Below, in pieces: positions 18,562-27,126 of a stretch of DNA of 64,000 bases. This DNA is from CAYUZU01 sp964448675 (lineage in GTDB: Bacteria > Planctomycetota > Phycisphaerae > UBA1845 > Fen-1342). Within the stretch, counting starts at the first letter, position 1. Each line of letters opens with the position of its first letter. The position numbers and the translations under genes were made by a program. The notes under the pieces were generated by a model. That model was given only the letters and a program-made list of their open reading frames with translations, had not been told where the DNA came from and did not search any database. The stretch is taken from positions 62,001 to 126,000 of the forward strand of contig CAYUZU010000007.1 of the NCBI GenBank assembly GCA_964448675.1, written 5' to 3'.

Positions 18562-20787
18562 TCACGGTCCCGTGAGGAAGCCCTCGAAGACGAGCAGGTC
18601 GTCGACGTCGGCGTCCAGATCGCCGTCGAGATCCGACGCGTTTTGCACGCCCGCGCCGAGGACATCGATCTCCTTCACCACGGTGCCGACGTAGGCGCGC
18701 GGATTGCCATCGGTGTCCTGAGCTTCGTCGGTATCCCAAGGATCCCAGAAGACGGCGGCGGGCTCGACCGAGGACACGTCGTAGAACGTGAAGCGCAACG
18801 CGTCGACATCGACCGCGATCGCGCCGCCGGGCTGCTCCGTCGCGATGGTCGTGACGCTGGCTGGAGTGCTGCCGTCGTTGATCTGGCCGAAGGGGCCAGT
18901 GGTGATGCCGGCCAGCAGCGTCTGGTAGCTGCTTGATCCGACGAGGGAACAGGCGACGTCGTAATTCTGAAAGACGCGGCCGTCACTGTTGTCGGCAAAG
19001 ACACGGATGGCGGAAATCGCCTGCGGCGTGGCGAAGTCATAGCGCACCTGCAGCGACGGCCGGCTGTAATCAGCCAGCACCGCTTCGACGTTGGCGCCGA
19101 CGACACCGTCCGTCAGGTCGGCCAGCCCGCCGGCCGTGCCGCCCGGGGTGGCCTCGTGGAAGCCACCGGCTTCGAGCGTGCCGCTCAGACCGTCGAGCAG
19201 ATCATCGTTCGCGATGCCGTACGGCAGGGCGGCCAGCGACGATGCGAAGCTCCAATCGGCGATGGGGGTGCCGGCCTGCGGTGCACCGCCGCAACCGGCG
19301 GGGGGCGTCGTGATGCCGCTGCCGCTGAAACACGGTGCGAAACGAGCCAGGTCGTGCAGGTCGGCGTCGCCATCATTGTCGAGATCGGCGACGTTCAGTG
19401 GTGGTGCGACGCTGATGTAGTCGATTCGCGTAATGGCATCGCTGCCGCCGGGGCCGGTCACGTTGAGCGACACGGTGTAGGTGCCGGGCTCGGCGTAGGT
19501 GTGCAGCGGGTCCTCCTGGTCGCTGGTCGTATCGTCGCCGAAGTCCCAGGCGTAGGTATCAACCGAGCCGATGGAGGTGTTGTTGAACTGCACTTCGAGC
19601 GGGGCGGGACCATTGGTGGGGCCGGCGTTGAAGTCGGCGGTCGGGGCGGGGACCTGGCCGCATTGTTCGCTGAACGCGTACCAGGCGGCGAGGTAGTTGC
19701 CGAGGCCGATGGTCAGGCCCCAGTTGCCGTTGGGATCGCAGCAGTTGTACTGGTACCACATGGCCGCCGCGATGAAGGGCTGGGTGCGCAGCCAGTTATA
19801 CGTCGCGGTGAGATTGGCGGCCTTGCCGTCCTCCCCGACGCCCTGGGTGGTCCAGCCGAACTCGGTGACGAGGATGGGGGCCGTGTCGCCATGGTTGAGC
19901 TGCTCGACACGAATGCCGTCGTTCACGTGGCCCCATGTGTCGCGGTTGAAGTAGATGTCGAGCTCACTGATGCTCACCGCGCCGCCACCGTTGAGGTAAA
20001 AGTGGTAGCCGAAGTAATCCCACGGATAGCGGCGCCCGGACGGGTTCAGGGGGTTGGTCTGAAACGCGTCCCAAATGTCGGTTTGGGTGTAGGTGTCGTG
20101 GGCGTAGGCGGTGGCAGAAGCGGGGTTGGTGCCGCCGATGTCGTGGGCGAACAGGCCGCCGGAAACGAGCGAGACCTCGTTGTTGGCGAAGAACGTGGCG
20201 CCGCCCTGCTCGATGCATTCTTTGTAGGTTTCGGCCATGAGGTTGGCGAAGATGCGGGGCCAGATGTAGCTGCAACCCGGGTTGAGCGGGTTGGATTGCG
20301 GGTCGACGGACCAGCAACTCGGCTCGTTCCAGAGCTCATAGAGCTTGATGTCGTCCTTGAAGTGGTTAATGAGCAGCCAGGCCGTCTCGGCGTATTCGGT
20401 GACGTAGGCATTCATGCCGGTCGTGTTGTAGTTCTCGTTCCACTGGGCTTGTGACCAACCCCAGACGGTCTCGTTGGAGAAGACGGCCAGCACTTCGAGG
20501 TTGTGATTGCGCGCGTTGCCGATGATGGTGTCGTACTTGGCCAGCCGCGCCGCGTCCCAGCCCGAGGCCGATCCTATGAAGTTGATCCGCACGAAGCGGC
20601 AACCGGAGCTGGCGATGTCGGCGGCCAGGGCGTCGGTGAAGAGGATGCTGTCGCCGGAAATCGGGGCGCCCGCGTTGACGCCGACGGCGGGGGGCTGGGC
20701 GAGGGTGGTGGCGCAGCCGCAGCAGGCGATGGCGAGCAGCGAGACGTAGAGACCGGTCCGGTGTGACGGGAGCGGGTTGGCAATCAT
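18562..20787 (-). CDS. Exported glycoside-hydrolase-like protein with PKD, split dockerin and shared beta-sandwich-like domain
   Basis: The 741-residue protein starts with a signal peptide (about 1-30). Residues about 35-375 look like a clan-A TIM-barrel glycoside hydrolase: acid/base Glu155 in LYELWNEP and nucleophile Glu309 in LVTEFGW, with YFGYHFYLNG before it. A PKD domain follows (about 383-460, YAWDFGDDTTSDQEDPLHTY). A first dockerin-like calcium repeat (ADLDNDGDADLHDLARF, 467-487) is separated from a second (SDLDGDLDADVDDLLVF, 718-741) by a roughly 200-residue domain (509-711) that also occurs in the genes at 21011-21769 and 23010-24080. It probably degrades or binds a polysaccharide outside the cell; the substrate and exact GH family are not readable by eye. 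Confidence 0.8.
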   Translation of the reverse strand: MIANPLPSHRTGLYVSLLAIACCGCATTLAQPPAVGVNAGAPISGDSILFTDALAADIASSGCRFVRINFIGSASGWDAARLAKYDTIIGNARNHNLEVLAVFSNETVWGWSQAQWNENYNTTGMNAYVTEYAETAWLLINHFKDDIKLYELWNEPSCWSVDPQSNPLNPGCSYIWPRIFANLMAETYKECIEQGGATFFANNEVSLVSGGLFAHDIGGTNPASATAYAHDTYTQTDIWDAFQTNPLNPSGRRYPWDYFGYHFYLNGGGAVSISELDIYFNRDTWGHVNDGIRVEQLNHGDTAPILVTEFGWTTQGVGEDGKAANLTATYNWLRTQPFIAAAMWYQYNCCDPNGNWGLTIGLGNYLAAWYAFSEQCGQVPAPTADFNAGPTNGPAPLEVQFNNTSIGSVDTYAWDFGDDTTSDQEDPLHTYAEPGTYTVSLNVTGPGGSDAITRIDYISVAPPLNVADLDNDGDADLHDLARFAPCFSGSGITTPPAGCGGAPQAGTPIADWSFASSLAALPYGIANDDLLDGLSGTLEAGGFHEATPGGTAGGLADLTDGVVGANVEAVLADYSRPSLQVRYDFATPQAISAIRVFADNSDGRVFQNYDVACSLVGSSSYQTLLAGITTGPFGQINDGSTPASVTTIATEQPGGAIAVDVDALRFTFYDVSSVEPAAVFWDPWDTDEAQDTDGNPRAYVGTVVKEIDVLGAGVQNASDLDGDLDADVDDLLVFEGFLTGP
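18655..19263 (-). other. Copy 1 of the shared domain (residues 509-711 of the GH-like protein)
   Basis: Shared landmarks with the two neighbouring genes are ADLTDGVVG, LADYSRP, VRYDFATPQAISAIRVFA, NSDGRVFQNYDV, LRFTFYD, FWDPWDTDE, DTDG and KEIDVLG. It sits between the two halves of a dockerin-like module. Confidence 0.65.
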
Positions 20788-20923
20788 GGCGCCCTTTCAG
20801 TCGTAATGCGTGGGTTTCTTGCTCCAGCCCCCGGTTCATTCCATCCGCAGTACGTGCGATTATACCGTGTTACCTGCGGTTTGGACAGCCGCGCTGCGCG
20901 CCGGGCGCGAGGCCCGGGCGTCC

Positions 20924-20962
20924 AAGAAAGAAAGCCGGGAGACCCTGCGGTGATCTCCCGGC
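20924..20962 (-). terminator. Intrinsic terminator after the PEP-CTERM gene
   Basis: Reading on the minus strand, a perfect 9-bp stem GCCGGGAGA / TCTCCCGGC (20954-20962 with 20934-20942, loop 11) is followed by the T-rich tract TTTCTTTCTT (20933 down to 20924). It starts 49 bases after the stop codon of the gene at 21011-21769. Confidence 0.75.
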
Positions 20963-21010
20963 TCGATGGTCATCTCGAATCAGGCACGTGGGCCTGAGGC
21001 TGCGTGCGTC

Positions 21011-21769
21011 TTAGCGACGGCGGAGCAGCAGCGCGCCGACCGCGAACAGCGCGATGGCGGCGGGCTCGGGCAGCACGTCGATTTCCTGGATGCCGCTGCC
21101 TTCGACGGCCGGGACGTTGCCGTCCATATCGAGCGGGTCATCCGTCGTGTACGGATCCCAGAGGCCGCCGGTGGTGTTGCCGGTGTCGTACAGCTTGAAG
21201 CGCAGGTACTCGACGCCCTCGAGCAGGAAAGCGCGGCCGTCGTCATAGAGGTAGGTTGCCGTTTTCTCAACGAACTCGGTGTTGCCATTCCACGCGCCGA
21301 AGTTGGTCGAGTGGACCTGTTCGATCAGCGTGTAGACGGTGTCGTCGCCGAACAGCTTGTACTCGAGGTCGTAGTTGTGGTAGCTGCGGGCGTTGTAGCC
21401 GTCCGGGTTGGACGCAAAGACGCGGATCTCGGTGATGTCGGTGGGCTCGGCGAAGTCGTACCGCATGGTGACGGCCGGCTCGGCGCTCAGCGTCGGGGGA
21501 TCGCCCGCCGCATAGTCACGCAGGATCGCAGCGCCGGCGCCCCAGCCGCTGCCGCCCCAGATGCCGTCGGTCAGGTCGGCCGGGCCGCCCAGGCCGGGGT
21601 AGAAGCCACCATACTCGATGGTGGCCGTCGCCGACTCGAGCAGGTCGCCCGCGACGTGGCTCTTGTCGAGGCTCTCGCCGTAGTCGGCCCAGTCCTTGTC
21701 ATACACCGCCGCACCGTTCGCCGCCGCGACGAACAGGCCAATCGTCATCAATGCCAAAACGCTCTTCAT
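21011..21769 (-). CDS. PEP-CTERM exported protein consisting of the shared domain
   Basis: The 252-residue protein has a signal peptide (LALMTIGLFVAAANGAAV), one copy of the domain shared with the genes at 18562-20787 and 23010-24080 (about 25-228), and a PEP-CTERM sorting tail (LPEPAAIALFAVGALLLRRR). Landmarks of the domain are ADLTDGIWGG, ILRDYA, MRYDFAEPTDITEIRVFA, NPDGYNARSYHNYDLEY, YLRFKLYD, LWDPYTTDD and IQEIDVLPEP. PEP-CTERM proteins are normally processed by an exosortase and placed at the cell surface; no exosortase is in this window. A good ribosome site (AGGAGAGG) precedes the ATG and an intrinsic terminator follows. The domain fills nearly the whole mature protein, so this gene shows its minimal form. 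Confidence 0.8.
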   Translation of the reverse strand: MKSVLALMTIGLFVAAANGAAVYDKDWADYGESLDKSHVAGDLLESATATIEYGGFYPGLGGPADLTDGIWGGSGWGAGAAILRDYAAGDPPTLSAEPAVTMRYDFAEPTDITEIRVFASNPDGYNARSYHNYDLEYKLFGDDTVYTLIEQVHSTNFGAWNGNTEFVEKTATYLYDDGRAFLLEGVEYLRFKLYDTGNTTGGLWDPYTTDDPLDMDGNVPAVEGSGIQEIDVLPEPAAIALFAVGALLLRRR

Positions 21770-21952
21770 AGTTCCTCTCCTGTGGTCCCTAATCCGGACT
21801 CGCGATGGGGATGTGGACTTTCTCCTCTCGGGCTGGCCGTCGCTCCCTACTCCAGACGGGCAGCCGCCAACTGGGTCCCACTATAGCACGACTCGCATTA
21901 GGGGGTCAAGGTAGATCAGAAGCGGTTCAGAGTGTTATCGGACTACAAACGC

Positions 21953-21982
21953 TTGCTGCCAGCCGCCTTGCGCGATTACAAT
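21953..21982 (+). promoter_or_regulatory. Possible promoter of the pseudopilin gene
   Basis: TTGCTG (21953-21958), an 18-base spacer and TACAAT (21977-21982) lie about 90 bases ahead of the pseudopilin ATG. The surrounding 80 bases are unusually AT-rich for this window, and a small inverted repeat GTAAG/CTTAC follows. Confidence 0.4.
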
Positions 21983-22069
21983 TAGTAAGTGCGTTATCTT
22001 ACATTTTGGGGATGGCCAGCGCCCGGTCACGGCGACCGCGACGGCCGGGACAGGATTGAGTGCTTGATC

Positions 22070-22942
22070 ATGCGCGTGTTGAACCGTTTCTGTCCGCGAC
22101 GGGGGTTTACGCTGATTGAACTGCTGGTGGTGGTGGCGATCATTGCCCTGCTCATTTCCATCCTGCTGCCTTCGCTGCACCGGGCCCGCACCCAGGCCAA
22201 GCGCGTCAAGTGTGCCGCCCACCTCCACGACATCGGCACGGCCCTGATGGCGTACAAGAACGAGTACAACCGCCTGCCGCATCAGAACACGGTCGGCGAC
22301 GCGGATCGCCGCTCGGACCGTTATGCCTACGCGATGTGGGGCTACGAGGTACACAAGGATTTGGCCGACCACATGGGCGGCCTGCGCATGTCGACCGAAT
22401 CACGCGAAATGTCCAAGACGCACGAGGTGTTCTACTGCCCGGTGCTGCCCGAAAACACCATTCACTCGGTCGACGAGTTGTCGGGGCCGGAGACCGGCAA
22501 CGGGATCGAGAACGCGGAAGACGTGTACATCCACATCAGCTATGCGTATTACGGCCGGCTCGACGAAGCCGCCAACGACCCGGCCAAGATGCAGTTGCCG
22601 GTGAACGGCGAGATCACGCCCGAGTTGGAGTTCCACCTCAAGCGCCGCCGCTATGCGGACCGGCAGCCGAACGCCGATGATGTCCTGGTGGCGGACATGA
22701 TCATGCTGTGGGCCGGCGGCGGCTACTGGCGGATAAACCACGGGGCCGGCTGGGATGAGCGGTTCACATTCGCTACAATGAACCGGATACCGCCGTTCGA
22801 CGGTGCGAACGAGCTGTTTGCCGATGGGCACGCGGAGTGGAAGGGGCGGAACCACTTCCCCGAGCTGGTCGACGCGGACGGCTTCGTCGAATTGACGCAA
22901 CGCGCCACGCTGTCGAGTGGGCCCGATCGGTTCTGGTGGTAA
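22070..22942 (+). CDS. Type II secretion/pilin-like pseudopilin with prepilin cleavage signal
   Basis: The 290-residue protein starts with MRVLNRFCPRRG, followed by FTLIELLVVVAIIALLISILLPS, a class III prepilin signal cleaved after the Gly and N-methylated by PilD. The remainder is a globular domain with a C-terminal ELFADGHAEWKG motif, the 'DG' tail common in planctomycete prepilin-like proteins, which occur in many paralogues per genome. The ATG at 22070 gives the normal short basic leader; an earlier in-frame start would add 27 residues with no function. It sits between two genes for exported proteins sharing a domain, in the same direction as the second. Its role in the secretion or surface organisation of those proteins is only suggested by position. 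Confidence 0.85.
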   Translation: MRVLNRFCPRRGFTLIELLVVVAIIALLISILLPSLHRARTQAKRVKCAAHLHDIGTALMAYKNEYNRLPHQNTVGDADRRSDRYAYAMWGYEVHKDLADHMGGLRMSTESREMSKTHEVFYCPVLPENTIHSVDELSGPETGNGIENAEDVYIHISYAYYGRLDEAANDPAKMQLPVNGEITPELEFHLKRRRYADRQPNADDVLVADMIMLWAGGGYWRINHGAGWDERFTFATMNRIPPFDGANELFADGHAEWKGRNHFPELVDADGFVELTQRATLSSGPDRFWW

Positions 22943-23009
22943 CGGCGACCGTCGCAGGCGCGACGTTATAGACCAAGATCCACGCTATTCGTGAGAGGAG
23001 AGAACCCCG

Positions 23010-24080
23010 ATGAAACGCACCCTTGCGCTAGTTCTGCTCGTTGTGCCGCTGGCCGCGGCCCAGCCGCTTAACCCGCTCTACCTCTGGGAATTGACGGAGG
23101 ACCTGGAAGACCTGTCGGCAGCGCCGAGCTCGACCGACATCGTGCAGGGCTTTCCGGAGACGATCACCGGCGGGATCATGAACGATGAGATGCTCAACGA
23201 GAGCTTCTACAGCGGGACCGCGGGGGTCATCGACGAGGAGAACGAGGTTTACTCATGGCTGATGAATCCCTACCAGGGATACTGCCTGGCGATGAACATC
23301 GGCCAGCCCAGTGACGGGTTCCTGCCGTTTTCGGACGGCTGTCCCGGCTGCCCCGGCAACCCCGGCCAGTTCGTCGACGGCGACTGGAACGGCTACCAGG
23401 ACGGTATCCTGCGTGACTACGGCCGGGCGGCCCTCGTCATGCGGTTCGGCTTCGGCACGCCGACCGACATCGGCATGCTGCGCGTCATCGGCGGCAACTG
23501 GGATCGCAATGGCCGCACGTTCCATCACTACGACGTGTACGCCTCGACCCAGGGCAACGGCATGGAAGGGCCGTACTTCCCGGTCGCGCTGGGCGTCAAG
23601 ACCGGCACGATCGGCATGACCAACCCGGGCCTGTGGGAAGGTGGCATGACCGAGGTGCACGACTTCGACAGCCAGTACCTGGTCGAGGGCTGCACCGATC
23701 TGCGCATCGTCTTCTACTGCCCGGACAACGGGCAAGGCTACTTCATCGACCCCTGGCAGGGCATCGAGAACGAGACGGCCTACTTCCAGAGTGTCTGTGC
23801 CGGCACGGAAGAGGAGCAGGACACCGATGGCCTGCGCAAGGCGTTCACCGGCTCGATCATTCGCGAGATTGACGTCTTCGGGCCGGATGACCCCGAGATG
23901 CCGTGGGGCGACATCGACTACGACGACGACCGGGACCTCCACGACGCCGCCGCCATGCAGCTCTGCCTTGGTGGGAGCACGACAGCCAACGGTTGCTTCC
24001 GGTTCGATTTCGACGACAGCACCGCGCTCGAGATCGGCGACCTGGAGGCCTTTGCCGGCCTGATGACCGGGCCGAACTAA
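23010..24080 (+). CDS. Exported protein with shared domain and C-terminal dockerin-like pair
   Basis: The 356-residue protein has a signal peptide (LALVLLVVPLAAAQP), an enlarged copy of the domain shared with the two genes upstream (about 30-292) and a contiguous dockerin-like pair (about 298-355). Domain landmarks are GILRDYGRAALVMRFGF, TPTDIGMLRVIGGN, NGRTFHHYDVYAS, LRIVFYC, FIDPWQGIENE, DTDG and REIDVFGPD. The dockerin-like part has DIDYDDDRDLHDAAAMQ and FDFDDSTALEIGDLEAF and ends TGPN, as the GH-like protein ends LTGP. A Cys-rich insert (CPGCPGNPG) is unique to this copy. The ribosome site GAGGAGAG lies 8 bases before the ATG. Cohesin partners are not visible in the window. Confidence 0.75.
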   Translation: MKRTLALVLLVVPLAAAQPLNPLYLWELTEDLEDLSAAPSSTDIVQGFPETITGGIMNDEMLNESFYSGTAGVIDEENEVYSWLMNPYQGYCLAMNIGQPSDGFLPFSDGCPGCPGNPGQFVDGDWNGYQDGILRDYGRAALVMRFGFGTPTDIGMLRVIGGNWDRNGRTFHHYDVYASTQGNGMEGPYFPVALGVKTGTIGMTNPGLWEGGMTEVHDFDSQYLVEGCTDLRIVFYCPDNGQGYFIDPWQGIENETAYFQSVCAGTEEEQDTDGLRKAFTGSIIREIDVFGPDDPEMPWGDIDYDDDRDLHDAAAMQLCLGGSTTANGCFRFDFDDSTALEIGDLEAFAGLMTGPN

Positions 24081-24215
24081 GGCGTCGTCGCAGCCAAACC
24101 CCGAGCCGCCCGGCCCGGACAATTGAGCCGCGACCGGCAGCCGCCGCCCGACACACCCTGGCGTGGTCGGCGCTGGCAGCCGCTCGCGGCTCTGCTTATA
24201 GCAGCGGGTGCGGGA

Positions 24216-24929
24216 CTATGGGCAGTCGATGCGGACGAGGATGCTCGGCTCGCTGGGCGGGACGAGCGTCGTGCCCCAGGCGCGATTGGCCAGCACGACG
24301 GGGTCGAGCAAGATTCGATCGCCGTCGCGCGTCACGGAGAACGTCCACGTCGATGCCTCCTCGAAGGCCTCCCGCGCTTCGTCACGCTCGGCCTGGTCGC
24401 CGTCGATCAGTTCATCGATGTCGTCAGGGTAGGTGCGCGTCTCGCCGGTGAAGGGGTCGGTGGTCGAGAAGGACTCGACGTCGATGACCAGCCCGCTCTC
24501 GGGGACGATGTCGTACGTGCCATGGTAACTCGCGCAACTGTCGAGCGAAAACGGCACCACGAGCACCGCGGCGCAGCTCTGATACGTGACCGTGCCGGCG
24601 GCGGGATCGAAGCGGAAGAAATGGTAGATGTCCAGCAGCGGGTCGCCGACGTCGACCATCGGCGTCTGCTCTTCCGAGACGATACGCTGGTGTCCCGCCC
24701 AGCATCCCGCCAGCCCGGCGAGGTCGTCGATGAACGTTCCGGGCGCAACGTTATGCAGCGGATCGTCGGGAGCGACGGTGACGGCGTCGCGGGCGGCCTG
24801 CACGGCCTGGATCTCCGGCGGCATCCGCTTACTGGCCCCCGGCTGCACCGGACAGCCCGCCAGCAGTGACAGCGCGGCGATCAGCACGAGGGTCATCGAT
24901 ACGCGAAGCGGCGCGTGCGTTGGTGACAT
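24216..24929 (-). CDS. Lipoprotein of unknown function
   Basis: The 237-residue product carries a lipoprotein signal (MTLVLIAALSLLAGC, Cys about residue 26) and a mature part with no family I recognise. It reads like a single small beta-rich domain: GCWAGHQRIV, YHFFRFDPAAGTVTYQS, and a repeated TxTFSVTRDGDRILLDP pattern, reminiscent of bacterial lipocalin-like or 'copper-homeostasis' barrel proteins, but I cannot confirm this. Four Cys occur in the mature part. The start at 24929 is chosen because the signal peptide follows it directly; the frame upstream lacks coding features. It is divergent from the Bat-type operon. Confidence 0.6.
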   Translation of the reverse strand: MSPTHAPLRVSMTLVLIAALSLLAGCPVQPGASKRMPPEIQAVQAARDAVTVAPDDPLHNVAPGTFIDDLAGLAGCWAGHQRIVSEEQTPMVDVGDPLLDIYHFFRFDPAAGTVTYQSCAAVLVVPFSLDSCASYHGTYDIVPESGLVIDVESFSTTDPFTGETRTYPDDIDELIDGDQAERDEAREAFEEASTWTFSVTRDGDRILLDPVVLANRAWGTTLVPPSEPSILVRIDCP

Positions 24930-25058
24930 GGGCGTCCTCCTATGCTCGTGGTGGCCCGGGCCGCTACGCGGGCAACCCCCGACAGCGTACCACAGTCTAA
25001 CGCTTCGCCGTCGCGGCACCAACAACGCGTCCACCGCTGCCGTCTCGATGCAGGCCGG

Positions 25059-25086
25059 TTCACGTCCGCACGAAATCGCGTAGAAT
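25059..25086 (+). promoter_or_regulatory. Possible promoter of the Bat-type operon
   Basis: TTCACG (25059-25064), a 16-base spacer and TAGAAT (25081-25086) lie 68 bases before the first ATG of the operon. The match is moderate. Confidence 0.35.
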
Positions 25087-25153
25087 CGAAGGCAGCTCGG
25101 CTGCCCGGCGGTCGGCGGCCGATGCGTTCACCAGGCTGGTAAGTGTTGCAGGC

Positions 25154-26029
25154 ATGATCCCGAGCGAAATCCTCAAGAAGGTCCGGCGGATCCAGATCAT
25201 CACCTCGGCGATGGTCAACGACGTCTTCGCCGGCCAGTACCACTCCGCGTTCAAGGGCCGCGGTATGGAATTCGAGGAAGTGCGCGATTATGAGCCGGGC
25301 GATGACGTGCGGACGATCGACTGGAACGTCACGGCCCGTAGTGGGCGGCCGTTCGTCAAGACCTACCGCGAGGAGCGCGAGCTCACCGTCGTGCTGCTGG
25401 TGGATGTGAGCGCGTCCCAGGATTTCGGCACGCGCGATCAGCTCAAGAGCGAGCTGGTCGCCGAGCTCGGGGCGACCCTGGCCTTCAGCGCGATTCAGAA
25501 CAACGACAAGGTCGGCATGATCCTCTTCACCGATCGCATTGAGCGCTTCGTGCCGGCCCGCAAGGGCACACGCCATGTGCTGCGCGTCGTGCGCGAGCTG
25601 CTGTACCACGAGCCGGCGGGGCGCGGCACCGACGTCGGCATGGCGCTGGAGTACCTCAATCGTGTATTGCGGCGGCGCGCCGTGGTCTTCCTGATCAGCG
25701 ATTTCCAGACACCGGCATTCACGGGGCCGCTGCGCGTGGTGCGGCACCGGCACGACCTGATTCCGGTGGTCGTGCGCGACGAGCGCGAGGCGGCGTTGCC
25801 CGGCGTGCGGTACGTCGAGTTGTACGACCCGGAAACGGGCGAGCAGCTCGTGGTAGATGCGAGTTCACGCGGCTTCCGTCGGCGGTTCACGGCGCTGGCG
25901 AACCAGCGGCTGGAAGAGCTCGTGGCGGAATTCCGGCGCATGCGGATCGACACGTTGCAGGTGAACACCGGCGAGTCGTTCGTCGAGCCACTCATGACCT
26001 TCTTCCGCAGGCGGGGACGGCGACGATGA
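25154..26029 (+). CDS. DUF58 domain protein, first gene of a Bat-type operon
   Basis: The 291-residue protein is a full-length DUF58 member. The diagnostic segment FEEVRDYEPGDDVRTIDWN is followed by a von Willebrand A-like part with the MIDAS-type motif VDVSASQDFG. DUF58 proteins are usually encoded between a MoxR-type AAA+ ATPase and VWA proteins, where they are thought to be scaffolds or adaptors for the chaperone. Here the ATPase gene is missing upstream; the nearest upstream gene is a divergent lipoprotein. The end overlaps the next gene by four bases (ATGA), showing translational coupling. Confidence 0.9.
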   Translation: MIPSEILKKVRRIQIITSAMVNDVFAGQYHSAFKGRGMEFEEVRDYEPGDDVRTIDWNVTARSGRPFVKTYREERELTVVLLVDVSASQDFGTRDQLKSELVAELGATLAFSAIQNNDKVGMILFTDRIERFVPARKGTRHVLRVVRELLYHEPAGRGTDVGMALEYLNRVLRRRAVVFLISDFQTPAFTGPLRVVRHRHDLIPVVVRDEREAALPGVRYVELYDPETGEQLVVDASSRGFRRRFTALANQRLEELVAEFRRMRIDTLQVNTGESFVEPLMTFFRRRGRRR

Positions 26030-27126
26030 GGCGGTGGCTGCTCGCCCTGTGCGGCGTCATCACGTTGCTCGCGGCCGGCTGTGGCGCTGCGGATGGCCCC
26101 GCCACCGACGGTGTGCAGGATGTCGTCGAGCGCGGCCCCCTGCGCCTGGCCGTGACCGCCCGGCCGGCACAGGTCAAGGTTGGTGACCCGGTCACCGTCC
26201 AACTGACGGTCGAAACGCCGCCGGAATACCAGGTTGCGTTTCCGGCGCCGGATGCGTTCGGCGAACTGGCGGCGCGCGTGACGGCCGAGCCCGAGCCGCG
26301 CCTGGCGGCCGACCGCATGATCTGGCAAAGGCGGTTCGAGATCGTCCCGCTCGCGGGCGGTGCAGTCGAGATCCCGGCCTTGACGGTCGAATACGAGCGG
26401 CCGGCGGCAAACGCTGAAACGCAGCCGACGCGCGCGGCATTGATCAGCGGGCCATTGACGGTCGAAGCGGTGTCGCTCCTGGCGGCGGACGACGAGCCGA
26501 CCCGGCCGCGCGACATCACCGGTACGCTCCTGCCGCCACCGCCGCCGATGTCGCCGCGCGCGATGCTACTGGTGCTCGGCGGCCTGGGCGCTGCGCTGCT
26601 GCTGATCCTGCTCGTGGCGTGGCGGCTGTACCGCTGGATGATGACCGATCCGCCGCCGACCCCCCCGGAGGTCCGGGCGCTGCGGGCACTGGAGGAACTG
26701 GCGCAGGAGGAATGGTACGCGCCCGACCAGGTGCGGGCCGGCTACTATCGACTGACGGAGATCGTGCGGACGTACATCGAGCGCAAGTTCGCTCTGGCGG
26801 CGCCCGAGATGACCACCGAGGAGTTCCTGGCTCGGTTGGCGCGCGACCGCGGCGCACTGCCGTATGACGCGGAGCGCCTGCGCGAGTTCCTGCAGGCATG
26901 TGACATGGTGAAGTACGCCGGCGTGAATCCGACGCGCGAAGAAGCCGAGGGCGTGCTCGCGACGGCCCGGGCGTTCGTGCACGCCACGGCAGCCGCGACC
27001 GAACGCGCCGCGCGGCAAGCGCCCAATGACGACACCACACCGCCAGCGCGGCCGCCGGGGTCGTCGGTGGCCACGTACTGCGTGCAACCCGCCGGCGGCA
27101 ACGAGCGCGAAGGGGGGGATGCATGA
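26026..27126 (+). CDS. BatD-like lipoprotein with one membrane helix
   Basis: The 366-residue protein opens with a lipoprotein signal (CGVITLLAAGC), followed by an extracytoplasmic BatD-like beta domain (VKVGDPVTVQLTVETPPEYQ; EIVPLAGGAVEIPALTVEY), one membrane helix (about 181-205) and a cytoplasmic helical domain (ALRALEELAQEEWYAPDQ; CDMVKYAGVNPTREEAEG) like DUF4381-type tails. In Bat operons this protein is thought to join extracytoplasmic sensing to the VWA proteins. It overlaps both neighbours by four bases. A low-complexity tail (APNDDTTPPARPPG) closes the chain. Confidence 0.8.
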   Translation: MRRWLLALCGVITLLAAGCGAADGPATDGVQDVVERGPLRLAVTARPAQVKVGDPVTVQLTVETPPEYQVAFPAPDAFGELAARVTAEPEPRLAADRMIWQRRFEIVPLAGGAVEIPALTVEYERPAANAETQPTRAALISGPLTVEAVSLLAADDEPTRPRDITGTLLPPPPPMSPRAMLLVLGGLGAALLLILLVAWRLYRWMMTDPPPTPPEVRALRALEELAQEEWYAPDQVRAGYYRLTEIVRTYIERKFALAAPEMTTEEFLARLARDRGALPYDAERLREFLQACDMVKYAGVNPTREEAEGVLATARAFVHATAAATERAARQAPNDDTTPPARPPGSSVATYCVQPAGGNEREGGDA

